Shown here: positions 37,123 to 45,930 of the stretch, one piece after another
How the letters are laid out: every line of letters starts with the position of its first letter
How positions within the stretch are numbered: the first letter of the stretch is position 1
Assembly (NCBI RefSeq): GCF_001514285.1
Contig: NZ_KQ949027.1
Coordinates: 62,001-126,000, forward strand
From: Streptomyces sp. DSM 15324
Lineage (GTDB): Bacteria; Actinomycetota; Actinomycetes; Streptomycetales; Streptomycetaceae
Direction of reading: 5' to 3'
DNA: 64,000 nt
Translations under genes and position numbers: made by a program
Notes under the pieces: generated by a model
The model's database searches: none
Told to the model about the DNA's origin: nothing
The model's input: only the letters and a program-made list of their open reading frames with translations

Positions 37123-37160
37123 ACCGTACACATTGTTCCCCATCGGAACAATGTGTACGG
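37123..37160 (-). promoter_or_regulatory. eno promoter overlapped by a 16-bp-arm palindrome
   Basis: On the minus strand TTGTTC (37146-37151) and TACGGT (37123-37128) are 17 bases apart, a good -35/-10 pair for eno. The arms CCGTACACATTGTTCC (37124-37139) and GGAACAATGTGTACGG (37145-37160) form a perfect inverted repeat with a 5-base loop covering the whole promoter. It is AT-richer than its surroundings and looks like an operator. Confidence 0.6.
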
Positions 37161-37193
37161 GTGGCGCAGAGACGAACACCTGGGCAAAGAAAA

Positions 37194-37236
37194 CCCCGCT
37201 CCGGTGCGTACGGGGGAAATACGCACCGGAGCGGGG
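37194..37236 (-). terminator. Strong rho-independent terminator of rpfA
   Basis: CCCCGCTCCGGTGCGTA (37194-37210) and TACGCACCGGAGCGGGG (37220-37236) form a perfect 17-bp stem; on the minus strand it is followed by TTTTCTTT. It separates rpfA from the eno promoter. Confidence 0.95.
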
Positions 37237-37327
37237 AGCCCGCGGGGACGGGGGGTGACCCTCACGAGTCCTCAGCGTGCGGGGCCGCGATGTGAGCGGC
37301 CTGTGGCCCCGCACGGCAGCGGCTGTG

Positions 37328-38074
<747 letters not shown>

Positions 38075-38085
38075 TCATCCCCTCA

Positions 38086-38250
38086 CCGACGCCTGCGAGG
38101 TGAGCTGTCGGGTTCGGGCCGGTTGAGTTGCCCGGCCGCGCACCTCGTGGTGCGCGGCTTCACCCCGAGCCGGTTCCGGCGGTCAACCGCCGGGCCCGGC
38201 ACTTACCTTGGGTCCCCCGCTCCTGCCTACGGCGCTTGACGCGACGACTG
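38086..38250 (-). promoter_or_regulatory. ydaO-type cyclic di-AMP riboswitch in the rpfA leader
   Basis: On the minus strand the leader carries the conserved ydaO segments in order: GTCGCGTCAAGCGCC, GGAGCGGGGGACCCA, CTCGGGGTGAAGCC, a variable GC-rich hairpin (GCCGCGCACC/GGTGCGCGGC), and CGAACCCGACAGCTCACCTC followed by GCAGGCG. This ligand turns expression off in other genes of the class. It ends about 15 bases before the rpfA start and overlaps the region where an sRNA (scr3097) was described in S. coelicolor. The rest of the gap to 38449 probably holds the promoter. Confidence 0.9.
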
Positions 38251-38449
38251 TTCCCGGGCCGCCACTGGCAGGATTCGGCGTTGCGGCGGCCGGGGCCCGG
38301 ATTGCCGAGCGGTCCTGACCGTAGACACCCCATCCCGGGAATTTCAAAGACGATCACGACTTCTGAGACTCATCCCACACTTTCACCAAACCGGACAATC
38401 GTCGCGAAGTGGGACGTGAACTCCCGGTGTTTTTACGGGCGTTCCGCCC

Positions 38450-39430
38450 TTATTGCACCACTGTGTCGAGGGTCTGACCGGGCATGATGGCGCCCGGGTC
38501 GGCACCGATACGGTCCTTGTTCTCGGCGTAAAGGGCGCGCCATCCGCCGTCGACGCCAAGGGAGTCGGCGATGGAGGCGAGGGTGTCGCCCTCGCGGACC
38601 GTGTAGGTGGAGGCGGCATGCCGGCCGGCACTGGCGGTCGAGGTGCCGTCCGTGGCGGCCTCGTCGGCTGTGGCGCCGCGATGCCGGCCGGAGCCGAGGG
38701 AGCTGGTGTCGACCAGGCTCCAAGTCCCGGCATCCTGTACCGAATTATCCGAGTTGTCCACTTCCGGCTCGACCGTGGACGGACCGCCGGACTCCTGTGC
38801 GTCCTCTTTGGACTTACCCGAAGTGTCGGACTTGCCCGAGTCGTTCGCCTCGGAGGAGGAAGCGGACGAAGGGGATTCCGAGGCTGAAGCGGACGGATCG
38901 GCCGAGGGGGTGGAGGCGTCAGCGGCGGAGTCGCCGGACCCGTCGGAGCCGTCGGAGCCGGACGTCCCCTTGGACAGGTCGGACAATCCGGATGACACGG
39001 GCGAGTCGGACTCGTCGCCCGCCACTCCGGTGTCCACGCCGTCCGCCGCGCCGTTCACCTGGGTGAGCCCGGACGTCAGCCCGCAGGTGCCCCAGGCGCC
39101 GACGCCCTCCTTGGCCAGGAGCTGCTGGGCCACGGCTATCTGCTGGTTGCGGCTGGCCAGATCCGGGTGGGGGGCGTAGTCGAGGCCGCCGTACGTCTCC
39201 CAGTCCTCCTGGGAGAGGCTCAGGCCGCCGTACTCGCCGCCACCCTTGTCGGCGCTCCAGGAGCCGCCGGTCTCGCACTGCGCCACCTTGTCCCACACCG
39301 TGCCGTCGGCCGCGCTCGCGCCGCTGGCGGCGAGGAGCGGGAGGGCGATGGCGGAGCCGGTCACTCCGGCCGCGACGAGGAGGGCCGGAGCCTGACGGGG
39401 GCGACGGTGCCGACCGTTCCCGGAGAGCAT
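38450..39430 (-). CDS. rpfC: Resuscitation-promoting factor with LysM domain, long acidic linker
   Basis: Second secreted Rpf enzyme, 326 residues. It has a signal peptide ending ASA (near 40), an Rpf domain (about 42-118) with Glu53 in AQCETGGSW, and a very long Ser/Asp/Glu-rich disordered linker (about 125-270). A C-terminal LysM (about 276-322, YTVREGDTLASIADSLGV) completes it. Rpf enzymes cleave the glycan strands of dormant walls. It lies upstream of rpfA on the same strand, but has no riboswitch; direct heptamers in its promoter region suggest a different regulator. Confidence 0.92.
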   Translation of the reverse strand: MLSGNGRHRRPRQAPALLVAAGVTGSAIALPLLAASGASAADGTVWDKVAQCETGGSWSADKGGGEYGGLSLSQEDWETYGGLDYAPHPDLASRNQQIAVAQQLLAKEGVGAWGTCGLTSGLTQVNGAADGVDTGVAGDESDSPVSSGLSDLSKGTSGSDGSDGSGDSAADASTPSADPSASASESPSSASSSEANDSGKSDTSGKSKEDAQESGGPSTVEPEVDNSDNSVQDAGTWSLVDTSSLGSGRHRGATADEAATDGTSTASAGRHAASTYTVREGDTLASIADSLGVDGGWRALYAENKDRIGADPGAIMPGQTLDTVVQ

Positions 39431-39552
39431 GCGAGGGCCTTTCTCTGGACAGCAGTGACCGGCGCGACGGACGACGTGAGCGCACAGGGGTTCGCCGCGC
39501 TGACGACCGAACGTATCGGCAGACGATCAGTAGTCACAAGTTAATGCCGCGC

Positions 39553-39570
39553 AGATCACGTGAAGATCAC
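39553..39570 (-). promoter_or_regulatory. Direct heptamer repeat upstream of rpfC
   Basis: On the minus strand GTGATCT occurs twice with an 11-base period (TCAC between), the spacing typical of OmpR/PhoB-family response regulator sites. It lies about 125-140 bases before the rpfC start. Confidence 0.35.
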
Positions 39571-39624
39571 AGACTTGAGGGTCGGTCACCTTTGCTCCAT
39601 CGGACGGTCACACTGCGGCTGACC

Positions 39625-40932
39625 TCAGGTCAGCTCGCTGTGGTCCACCTGCTGGCCCCGCACCGCGGTGAACTCCACCGGCAGGGTGCGCAGTCCGCGC
39701 ATGATGAGCCCGCCGCGCCATCTCAAGTCGGCCGGGTCCGCCGCGAGTCGGAGGTCGGGCAGCCGGGTGAGGAGGGTGCCGAGGGCACTCTGGCCCTCCA
39801 GCCGGGCAAGGGGGGCGCCCAGGCAGTAGTGGATGCCGTGGCCGTACCCGAGGTGCTGGTTGTCGCGGCGGGAGAGGTCGAGGGTGTCGGGGTCGGTGAA
39901 GCGGGCGGGGTCGCGGTCGGCGGCGGCCAGGACGACGAGGACGGGATCGCCGGGGGCGATGTCCTGCCCGCCGAGGGTGAGGGGTTCGGTGGCGAAGCGC
40001 CAGGTGGCCAGTTCGACCGGGCCGTCGTAGCGCAGGAGTTCCTCGACGCCGGTCTCCAGGAGGGCGCACTCCCCCTGTGCCAGGGACCGCTGGAGCCGCT
40101 CCCGCTGGCCGGGGTGGGTGAGGAGGGCGTAGGTGCCGTTGCCGATGAGGTTGACCGTCGTCTCGAAGCCGGCGAAGAGCAGGATGAAGGCCATCGCGGC
40201 GGCCTCGTTCTCGGTGAGGTGCTCGCCGTGGTCGGAGGCGCGGATCAGACCGGAGAGGAGGTCCTCGCCGGGGTCCGGCCGCTCGGGAAGCTCCGCGCGC
40301 TTGCGGTGGATGAGTTCCAGGAGGTAGCCGCGCATCTTCTTCACGGACCGCGCGACACCGCCCCGGGGTCCGCCGCCGTGACGGATCATCATGCCCGCCC
40401 AGTCCCGGAAGTCGTCCTGGTCCTCGCGGGGCACGCCGAGGAGGTCGCAGATCGCGTAGATGGGGAGCGGGAAGGCGAAGTCGTGGATCAGATCGGCCTC
40501 GCCCGCGCCGGCGAACCGGTCGATGAGGTCGTCGGTCAGCTCCTGCACCCGGGGCGCGAACTCGGCCACCCGGCGCGGGGTGAACGCCTTGCTGACCAGC
40601 CGCCGCAGCCGGGTGTGGTCCGGCGGGTCGATGTTCAGCAGATGCGTCATCAGCTCGGCCTTGCGCTCGCCCGGGATGCCGGTCCGGCCCCTGGCGTGCT
40701 CGGGCTCGTCGTGGTGCGCGGGGTTCTTGGAGAGCCGCTGGTCGGCGAGGGCCTGTTTCGCGTCGGCGTACCGGGTGACCAGCCAGGCCTCCACTCCGCT
40801 GGGCAGCCGGGTCCGGTGCACGGGGGCGTGCTCGCGCAGCCAGGCGTAGGCCGGGTAGGGGTCAGTGGCGAACTCCCAGGTGAAGAGCTCGGGGGCGGGC
40901 GGGACGGTCGGGGGGTGGGGCCGGCTGCTCAC
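39625..40932 (-). CDS. Cytochrome P450 (CYP107-like)
   Basis: The 435-residue haem monooxygenase has the I-helix oxygen motif LLFAGFETTVN, the EELLR Glu-Arg pair, a PVELATWRFA region and the haem loop GYGHGIHYCLG with the ligand Cys. Such P450s oxidise secondary metabolites or fatty acids. GTG 40932 is chosen with AGGAAG nearby; the frame runs upstream to 41091 through a Glu/Ala-rich low-complexity region that overlaps mazG, which I think is not translated. No ferredoxin gene is adjacent. Confidence 0.85.
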   Translation of the reverse strand: MSSRPHPPTVPPAPELFTWEFATDPYPAYAWLREHAPVHRTRLPSGVEAWLVTRYADAKQALADQRLSKNPAHHDEPEHARGRTGIPGERKAELMTHLLNIDPPDHTRLRRLVSKAFTPRRVAEFAPRVQELTDDLIDRFAGAGEADLIHDFAFPLPIYAICDLLGVPREDQDDFRDWAGMMIRHGGGPRGGVARSVKKMRGYLLELIHRKRAELPERPDPGEDLLSGLIRASDHGEHLTENEAAAMAFILLFAGFETTVNLIGNGTYALLTHPGQRERLQRSLAQGECALLETGVEELLRYDGPVELATWRFATEPLTLGGQDIAPGDPVLVVLAAADRDPARFTDPDTLDLSRRDNQHLGYGHGIHYCLGAPLARLEGQSALGTLLTRLPDLRLAADPADLRWRGGLIMRGLRTLPVEFTAVRGQQVDHSELT

Positions 40933-40963
40933 TGCTTCCTGCTCCTCGCGTGCACGCTCTGCG

Positions 40964-41003
40964 CCTTCTCCTTCTTCTCCCTCTGCTTCTGCTTCTCCTT
41001 CTG
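40964..41003. repeat. Polypyrimidine microsatellite (CTTCTC/CTTCTG)
   Basis: A 40-base run of C/T with CTTCTC and CTTCTG repeats lies in the gap between mazG and the P450 gene. It is prone to slippage and could change the P450 reading frame if an upstream start were used. Confidence 0.7.
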
Positions 41004-41005
41004 AT

Positions 41006-41992
41006 TCACCGCTCTTCCTGCTTCTCCCGCTCGCGGATCGCGTCCCGGTAGACGCGGGCCGCCGCGCGCAGGGCCTCCTCCGGGTCGACACCCTCCGCCT
41101 CCGCCCCTGCGGCGAGGGCGAGCAGCCGGTAGCCGATGCCCTCGGCGGCGGGGAGGGGGACGTCGAGACCGGCCGAGCGGACCCTCGACGACAGCTTCGC
41201 GGCCAGGGCGAGGCCGGGCTGGTGGAGGGGGATACCGTCCGTGACGGACTCCCGCTGCTTCTCCACCGCCTTCGTGCGCAGCCAGTGCGCCTTGACCTCC
41301 TCCGGGGTGGTGGCCGTGGCGTCGCCGAAGACGTGCGGGTGGCGGTGGATGAGCTTGGTGACGATGGTGGCGGCCACGTCGTCGATGGAGAAGGGGGCGT
41401 CCTCGTCCTCCTCGGCTATCCGGGCGTGGAAGACGACCTGGAGGAGGACGTCGCCCAGTTCCTCGCGCAGCTCGTCGCGGTCGCCGTCCTCGATGGCCTC
41501 GACGAGTTCGTACGCCTCCTCGATGCCGTACTTGGCGAGCCCCTGGTGGGTCTGCCGGGAGGACCAGGGGCACTCGCGGCGGATCCGGTCCATCACCTGG
41601 ATCAGGTCGAGGAGGCGGGCGCCGGGGAGGTCGTAGGAGGCGGGGAGCAGTTCCAGCTCGGGCATCGCGACCCGGCCGGAGCCGGCCAGCCGGGCCAGTC
41701 CGTCCGTCAGGGCCGGTTCGCCCTCGCCGGTCGCGACGACCACGACCGTGCGTCCGCCCGCGCAGGAGGTGAGCAGGTCCTCGGCGGTCGGGGAGGCCTC
41801 CTCCACCTGTATCCCCGCCTCGCGCAGATACGGCAGCTGGGGGTGGGCGCCGTCGGCGCACAGCACCCGGTCGGCCTCGCGCAGGGCCTGCCAGGCGGGC
41901 CAGGACAGCAGGCCGGGGGCGACCCGGTGGCTGGTGGTCAGCAGGACGACTCGGCCCGTCGCGGAGCCGGTGGGTGCGGTCACATCGTTCAC
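41006..41992 (-). CDS. mazG: MazG-family nucleoside triphosphate pyrophosphohydrolase with methylase-like N-terminus
   Basis: The 328-residue product hydrolyses NTPs to NMPs, housecleaning noncanonical nucleotides and possibly lowering ppGpp substrates. The MazG domain (about 125-245) shows RRECPWSSRQTHQGLAKYG, EEAYELVEAIE and ELGDVLLQVVFHAR with the metal-binding Glu/Asp residues. The N-terminal 110 residues resemble part of a tetrapyrrole-methylase fold, as in B. subtilis YabN, but with no obvious SAM motif. GTG 41992 is chosen; the ribosome site is weak. Confidence 0.85.
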   Translation of the reverse strand: MNDVTAPTGSATGRVVLLTTSHRVAPGLLSWPAWQALREADRVLCADGAHPQLPYLREAGIQVEEASPTAEDLLTSCAGGRTVVVVATGEGEPALTDGLARLAGSGRVAMPELELLPASYDLPGARLLDLIQVMDRIRRECPWSSRQTHQGLAKYGIEEAYELVEAIEDGDRDELREELGDVLLQVVFHARIAEEDEDAPFSIDDVAATIVTKLIHRHPHVFGDATATTPEEVKAHWLRTKAVEKQRESVTDGIPLHQPGLALAAKLSSRVRSAGLDVPLPAAEGIGYRLLALAAGAEAEGVDPEEALRAAARVYRDAIREREKQEER

Positions 41993-42109
41993 ACACCGAA
42001 CGTAACCCACGGCCGCCGGCCGCTCCGCCCGGTTGTCCACAGGCAGGGCGGCCGGTCATACCGTCGTACGGTCACACCTTCATACGTCCTGTGGTCATAC
42101 GTCCTGTGG

Positions 42110-42754
42110 TCAGGTCGGCTGCGTGCCCGCCGCCGTGACCTCGCGGACCCAGGGGGTCTTCGCGTCCACGCGACTGACCTTGCGCACGTCCCACGTTCCG
42201 TAGCGCGGGTTGAGGTCGACGCCGAGCTTCTTCGACGTCACCGACAGCGCGCTCCAGAACGCGGGGTCACCGGTGGTGGTACCGAGCCGGGTGGCGAGCT
42301 TCTGGGCCTCCACCTGGAGGCGGAGGTTGTCGTCGAGGCGCTCGGGCGCGACGCCGTACTGCTGGAGCCAGGAGGTCTCCAGGCCCCGGGCGCCGCCCGC
42401 CTGCTCCTCCAGACCGGCCCGCGCCTGCTGGACCTCGCGACGGGTGACGGTGATGCCCGCGTCCTCGGCAGCCCGGTCCAGCACCTCGTCCAGGACCATG
42501 CCGTGCAGGGTGTCCCGGGTGAGGGTGCTCGTCTGGGCGAGGACCTGGGCGTACTGCGCCTCGTCGTGGACGGCCGCCCGCTGGGCCTCGCGCACCTCGT
42601 TCACCCGGTTCTCGAGCTGGGCGACGGTGATCCGCTGACCGCCGACGACGGCCGCCGCGCCGGGATGCGCGTCGTTCCCGCAGGCGGTGAGGAGGGGGGC
42701 CGCCACGATCGCGGCGGACAGCAGGAACGCGGTGCGGCGGCGACGGCGGTGCAA
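42110..42754 (-). CDS. SurA-N-like lipoprotein
   Basis: The 214-residue product has a signal peptide with lipobox LLTACG (Cys near 25), so it is anchored outside the membrane. The chaperone-like SurA N-terminal helices follow: VVGGQRITVAQLENRVNEVR and LDEVLDRAAEDAGITVTRRE. There is no PPIase domain. The start is TTG 42754, chosen because GGGAGG lies five bases upstream. It probably helps fold exported proteins (family inference). Confidence 0.8.
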   Translation of the reverse strand: MHRRRRRTAFLLSAAIVAAPLLTACGNDAHPGAAAVVGGQRITVAQLENRVNEVREAQRAAVHDEAQYAQVLAQTSTLTRDTLHGMVLDEVLDRAAEDAGITVTRREVQQARAGLEEQAGGARGLETSWLQQYGVAPERLDDNLRLQVEAQKLATRLGTTTGDPAFWSALSVTSKKLGVDLNPRYGTWDVRKVSRVDAKTPWVREVTAAGTQPT

Positions 42755-42911
42755 GGGAACCTCCCGGTCGGAGATTGTGCGACGGTGCACAAAGTCTTGC
42801 GGTGATCGATGGTAGGCAGTGGGGCGCCTGGGGCCAACCCATTCGACCAACGATTCACCAGGACTTCGGGCACCGCCGCGCTCGGACCGGCCCGCTCGTC
42901 GGTGCGAGGGA

Positions 42912-43037
42912 TCAGCCCGGTACCGCGGTCACCGCGTCGCCGATCGCGTGGGCGACTCCCGCGCGCACGCCGTCGCCGGTGCCCGCCGTGCTGACGTTCG
43001 CCCGCGCACGGGTGCCGCCCACCGCGTCGAAGGACAC
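42912..43037 (-). CDS. Possible small or remnant coding region
   Basis: A 41-codon frame starting GTG 43037 encodes an Ala/Gly/Val-rich peptide with SFDAVGGTRARANVSTAG and GDAVTAVPG. Its composition looks coding, but it has no ribosome site and a stop lies just upstream. It may be the end of a lost gene. The rest of the gap between 42755 and 43098 shows only short hairpins, including CCCCGGT-C-ACCGGGG. Confidence 0.25.
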   Translation of the reverse strand: MSFDAVGGTRARANVSTAGTGDGVRAGVAHAIGDAVTAVPG

Positions 43038-43098
43038 CCCCGGTCACCGGGGCGTGGCTCACGCGCGCGTGCGTCGTCGGGGACGCGCCGCCCCCGGG

Positions 43099-43929
43099 TC
43101 AGCCCACGAGGGCGACCGGGGCGTCCCACGCGTCGCGGTCCACGGTGATGGTGGAGCCGCCGCGGGTCTCCTTGCTGTTGACCAGGTACTGGTGGCCACG
43201 GCTGTGGTCGGTGTACTGCGTGGCGCCCCACGGCCAGTCGGTGGTCGTGGTGTTCGTCTTGTCCCACAGCGCGTACCACAGGTTGCCCGGCAGGTCCGTC
43301 TTGTCCGTCGCGTCGGCGATCGCCTTGGCGCTGGAGCTGCTGAAGCCGTAGTAGCCGGCGCGGTACGTCTTGGCGCGCAGGGTCTTGGTGAAGGAGCGGA
43401 CGTACGCGAGCACGGCGTTGTTGCACGACGTGTTCGTGATGTCGTACGCCTCCATGTCGAGGTAGATCGGGCTGCCGGTCTTCATGCCGAGCGCGGAGGC
43501 CTTGGCGACGGCGTCCGCGGCGTCCGTGGCACCCAGGGAGGTGGCCGTGGCGGCGGTGATCTTCTCGGGGCTGGAGCCGGTCTGGCACGGCGGCTGGGCC
43601 CCGACGTAGAGCGGGATGAGCTTCCAGCCGAGGGAGTCGACCGACTTGACCCAGGAGGCGGTGAGGTTGGGCTGGTTGCAGCCGCGGTTCCTGCCGCCGA
43701 CGTAGACGGCGGCGGCGCCGTAGAAGCCGTCGGTCTTCCAGGCCTTCATCGCGGACAGGGAGGGCGCGGTGCACGTGTCGAAGGCGCGGCCCGTATAGGT
43801 CTTCTGCGCGGGCCAGGTGGTCGCCGCCATGGACTGCTGGGCGGCGATCCCGGCACCGGCGACGACGGCCGCCCCGGCCACGCCCCACGTGATGTACCTG
43901 CGCTTCCTGGACTGCCGGTGCTCGGCCAT
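43099..43929 (-). CDS. Secreted DUF1906 glycoside-hydrolase-like protein
   Basis: The 276-residue product has a basic N-terminus with SRKRR and a hydrophobic segment (about 13-36), a likely Tat signal. The DUF1906 domain follows (TGRAFDTCTAPSLSAMKAWK, YVGGRNRGC, IPLYVGAQPPC, IYLDMEAYD, WYALWDK, GATQYTDHSRG), the fold of Rv2525c from M. tuberculosis, related to glycoside hydrolases. The IYLDMEAY acid residues could act on cell-wall glycans. ATG 43929 follows a GGGTGGGG stretch. Confidence 0.88.
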   Translation of the reverse strand: MAEHRQSRKRRYITWGVAGAAVVAGAGIAAQQSMAATTWPAQKTYTGRAFDTCTAPSLSAMKAWKTDGFYGAAAVYVGGRNRGCNQPNLTASWVKSVDSLGWKLIPLYVGAQPPCQTGSSPEKITAATATSLGATDAADAVAKASALGMKTGSPIYLDMEAYDITNTSCNNAVLAYVRSFTKTLRAKTYRAGYYGFSSSSAKAIADATDKTDLPGNLWYALWDKTNTTTTDWPWGATQYTDHSRGHQYLVNSKETRGGSTITVDRDAWDAPVALVG

Positions 43930-44137
43930 CCCCACCCCACCCGTTTTCCTGAGATCGATCGTCGATGCGTATGTGTGTGCGTACCAAACGGATCGCACGG
44001 TAACGCGCGCCGCCCCCGCGATCGGGAAACACCTGTTCCCCATAGCCACAAGATTCGCTCATGTCACAGTAAAGGGAGCGCAGGGCCGGAACCGGCCGCG
44101 ATGACCTACCCTTGCCCCCTGATGACCTGGGGGCGGG

Positions 44138-44521
44138 ATGAGTATGGCGACGACAACGACGGGTGCGCAGAAGCGGCTCGAGGGCGGCTGGTTCCAGCGG
44201 CTGGCCTGGGCCGCCCTGGGATGGTTCTCGCTGGGCTTCCTGGTGTGGGTGCCCTTCCTCTATGTGGCACTGCGCCGCGGCCGCCCCTCCGACTGGGGCG
44301 CCTGCGCCTCGTTCGTGCTGTACGAGTGCGTGACACTGCCGTGGGCGGCGACCTCCAACAACGACGACGGTGACGCGTTCCTCGGCGTCGCCTGGTTCGT
44401 GACCCTGCTGGTGGCGACCGCGCTGCTGCTCTTCTGGGTGTTCGACAAGAAGACCCCGACGGCACCGCCCGTGCCGGTGTACGGGCAGCCGTATCAGCAG
44501 GGCTACCCGTACGGGCGCTAG
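44138..44521 (+). CDS. Small membrane protein with Tyr/Pro-rich tail
   Basis: The 127-residue product has three hydrophobic segments (about 20-45, 55-70 and 82-100) and a C-terminus of PVYGQPYQQGYPYGR. ATG 44138 has GGGGGCGGG just upstream; ATG 44144 is an alternative. The tail resembles the NPYAQ region of the BI-1 protein. Function unknown. Confidence 0.75.
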   Translation: MSMATTTTGAQKRLEGGWFQRLAWAALGWFSLGFLVWVPFLYVALRRGRPSDWGACASFVLYECVTLPWAATSNNDDGDAFLGVAWFVTLLVATALLLFWVFDKKTPTAPPVPVYGQPYQQGYPYGR

Positions 44522-44606
44522 GTGTGTACGGCCCCGCCCGCGGGGGCGGCTCCCGCGGCCCTCAGCCGCGCGGCAGGGCACTGAACACCGTCACCGGCGC
44601 GCCGCC

Positions 44607-45353
44607 TCAGCCCGCGTGGAAGCGCTCCGGCGCCTTCGTGGGGTTGCCGCCCGTGGGGAGCTTCTGGCCGGGGCAGGAGGTGAGGACCTTCTGCATCGCG
44701 GACTTCTCCGCCGCCGTGACCCACAGCCCGTACTTCTTCTTGACGGCCACCTGCGCCGCGACGTACGTGCACCGGTAGGCCTTGTTGGGCGGCAGCCAGG
44801 TCGCGGTGTCCCCGTCCCCCTTGGAACGGTTGGTGCTCGCGTCGACGGCCAGGAGGTTGAGCGGGTCGTTGGCGAGCGCTATCCGCTTGCCGGCGTCCCA
44901 GTACTTCGCGCCCGTCTGCCAGGCGTCGGACAGGGCGACGACGTGGTCGATGTCGACCTTGCTCGCACCGCGCCGGTAGGTCACGTCCTTGCCGGAGTAG
45001 GGATCCGACTCCAGCACGCCGTACGACACCTTGCAGTCCCCGCCGGTGAACCTGACCCCCTTCAGGTCACGCTTGAGTATGTCGTCGCGCGTGTCACAGC
45101 CGTTGGAGTCGGTGTCGGCCCACGCGGCGCCGAACCGGTCCCGCGCGTAGCCGGTCTTGGGCGCGCGCCCCTTCACGGTGAGCGACCCGGCGGCCGTGAG
45201 GGCCGCCCCTCCGCCCGCCTTCGGCCCCGAACCGGAACCCGGCTCCGATCCGAGGCCCCCTCCGACGCCCTGGCCGTCACAGCCGGCCACCGCCATGACG
45301 GCCACCGCGCTCATCAGCATGGCGGCGGTCGCCGCCCCACCCCTCCGACGCAT
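44607..45353 (-). CDS. Secreted HNH nuclease-like lipoprotein (DUF1524/GmrSD C-terminal type)
   Basis: The 248-residue lipoprotein (VMAVAGCDG lipobox) has a nuclease region with DIDHVVALSDAWQTGA and LLAVDASTNRSKGD, the His-Asn-Asn metal finger layout of DUF1524 family HNH enzymes. It is probably an extracellular DNase for nutrient scavenging. ATG 45353 has GGGGAGGGG upstream. Confidence 0.88.
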   Translation of the reverse strand: MRRRGGAATAAMLMSAVAVMAVAGCDGQGVGGGLGSEPGSGSGPKAGGGAALTAAGSLTVKGRAPKTGYARDRFGAAWADTDSNGCDTRDDILKRDLKGVRFTGGDCKVSYGVLESDPYSGKDVTYRRGASKVDIDHVVALSDAWQTGAKYWDAGKRIALANDPLNLLAVDASTNRSKGDGDTATWLPPNKAYRCTYVAAQVAVKKKYGLWVTAAEKSAMQKVLTSCPGQKLPTGGNPTKAPERFHAG

Positions 45354-45546
45354 CCCGCGCGCCCCTCCCCTTGCCTGCCCGCTGCCACCCCGCACGGGGC
45401 GGTTTCCCCGGCGGGCGTCGGTGCACACCGTACCGATCGGGTACACCGCGGCATTCGCGAGGTCCAGACCACCACGACTTCAACTGGTCATACCTCGCAC
45501 ACCCGGCATATCGTCGAGGGTGAGTCACCTCCGGAAGGAGCTCTGC

Positions 45547-45741
45547 ATGGGCATCCTCGACAGGTTCAGGCACAGCCGGGCGGCACAGGACAAGGCCAAG
45601 GACATGTCCGACGCCGGCGAACGGAAGGTCAACGAGAGGACGGGCAACACGTACGAGGGTCAGATCGACGAAGCCCAGCAGAGGATCGAGGGCTCGCTCG
45701 GCATGGACCGCGAACGGCCCGACCGGCCCGAGGGACAGTGA
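45547..45741 (+). CDS. Small antitoxin-like protein (MT0933 family)
   Basis: The 64-residue acidic protein has MGILDRFRHSRAAQDKAKD and NERTGNTYEGQIDEAQQ, matching the MT0933 antitoxin family (related to Rv0909). ATG 45547 follows AAGGAG with six bases spacing. No toxin gene is adjacent, so an antitoxin role here is unproven; many Streptomyces homologues are orphans. Confidence 0.75.
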   Translation: MGILDRFRHSRAAQDKAKDMSDAGERKVNERTGNTYEGQIDEAQQRIEGSLGMDRERPDRPEGQ

Positions 45742-45834
45742 CCCCGGCCCTCCCCGGGGCCCGACGCGATCGCCGCAGCGACCGCTGCCGAAGCGACCAG
45801 TGCGGTGGGGGCCGGGCCGGGCAGCGAGGAGAGC

Positions 45835-45854
45835 GTCCGGCCCGCGGGCCGGAC
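45835..45854. terminator. Perfect 20-bp palindrome, probable convergent terminator
   Basis: GTCCGGCCCGCGGGCCGGAC reads the same on both strands and lies between the convergent MT0933-like and mfd genes. Confidence 0.6.
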
Positions 45855-45930
45855 CCGCACACCACCTGAAACGAGAAGCCGTCCGCGCCGCCTCACCTCC
45901 CGCGGGCGGCTTCCCGCACGTCCCGGCGGC

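Noticed and set aside
39625-41091. A longer P450 with a Glu-rich N-terminal extension
   Set aside because: It would overlap mazG by 86 bases and consists of low-complexity sequence; the GTG at 40932 gives the normal family N-terminus.
42775-44373. A plus-strand gene across the gap and DUF1906 gene
   Set aside because: It is antisense to a clear secreted-protein gene and has no recognisable domain.
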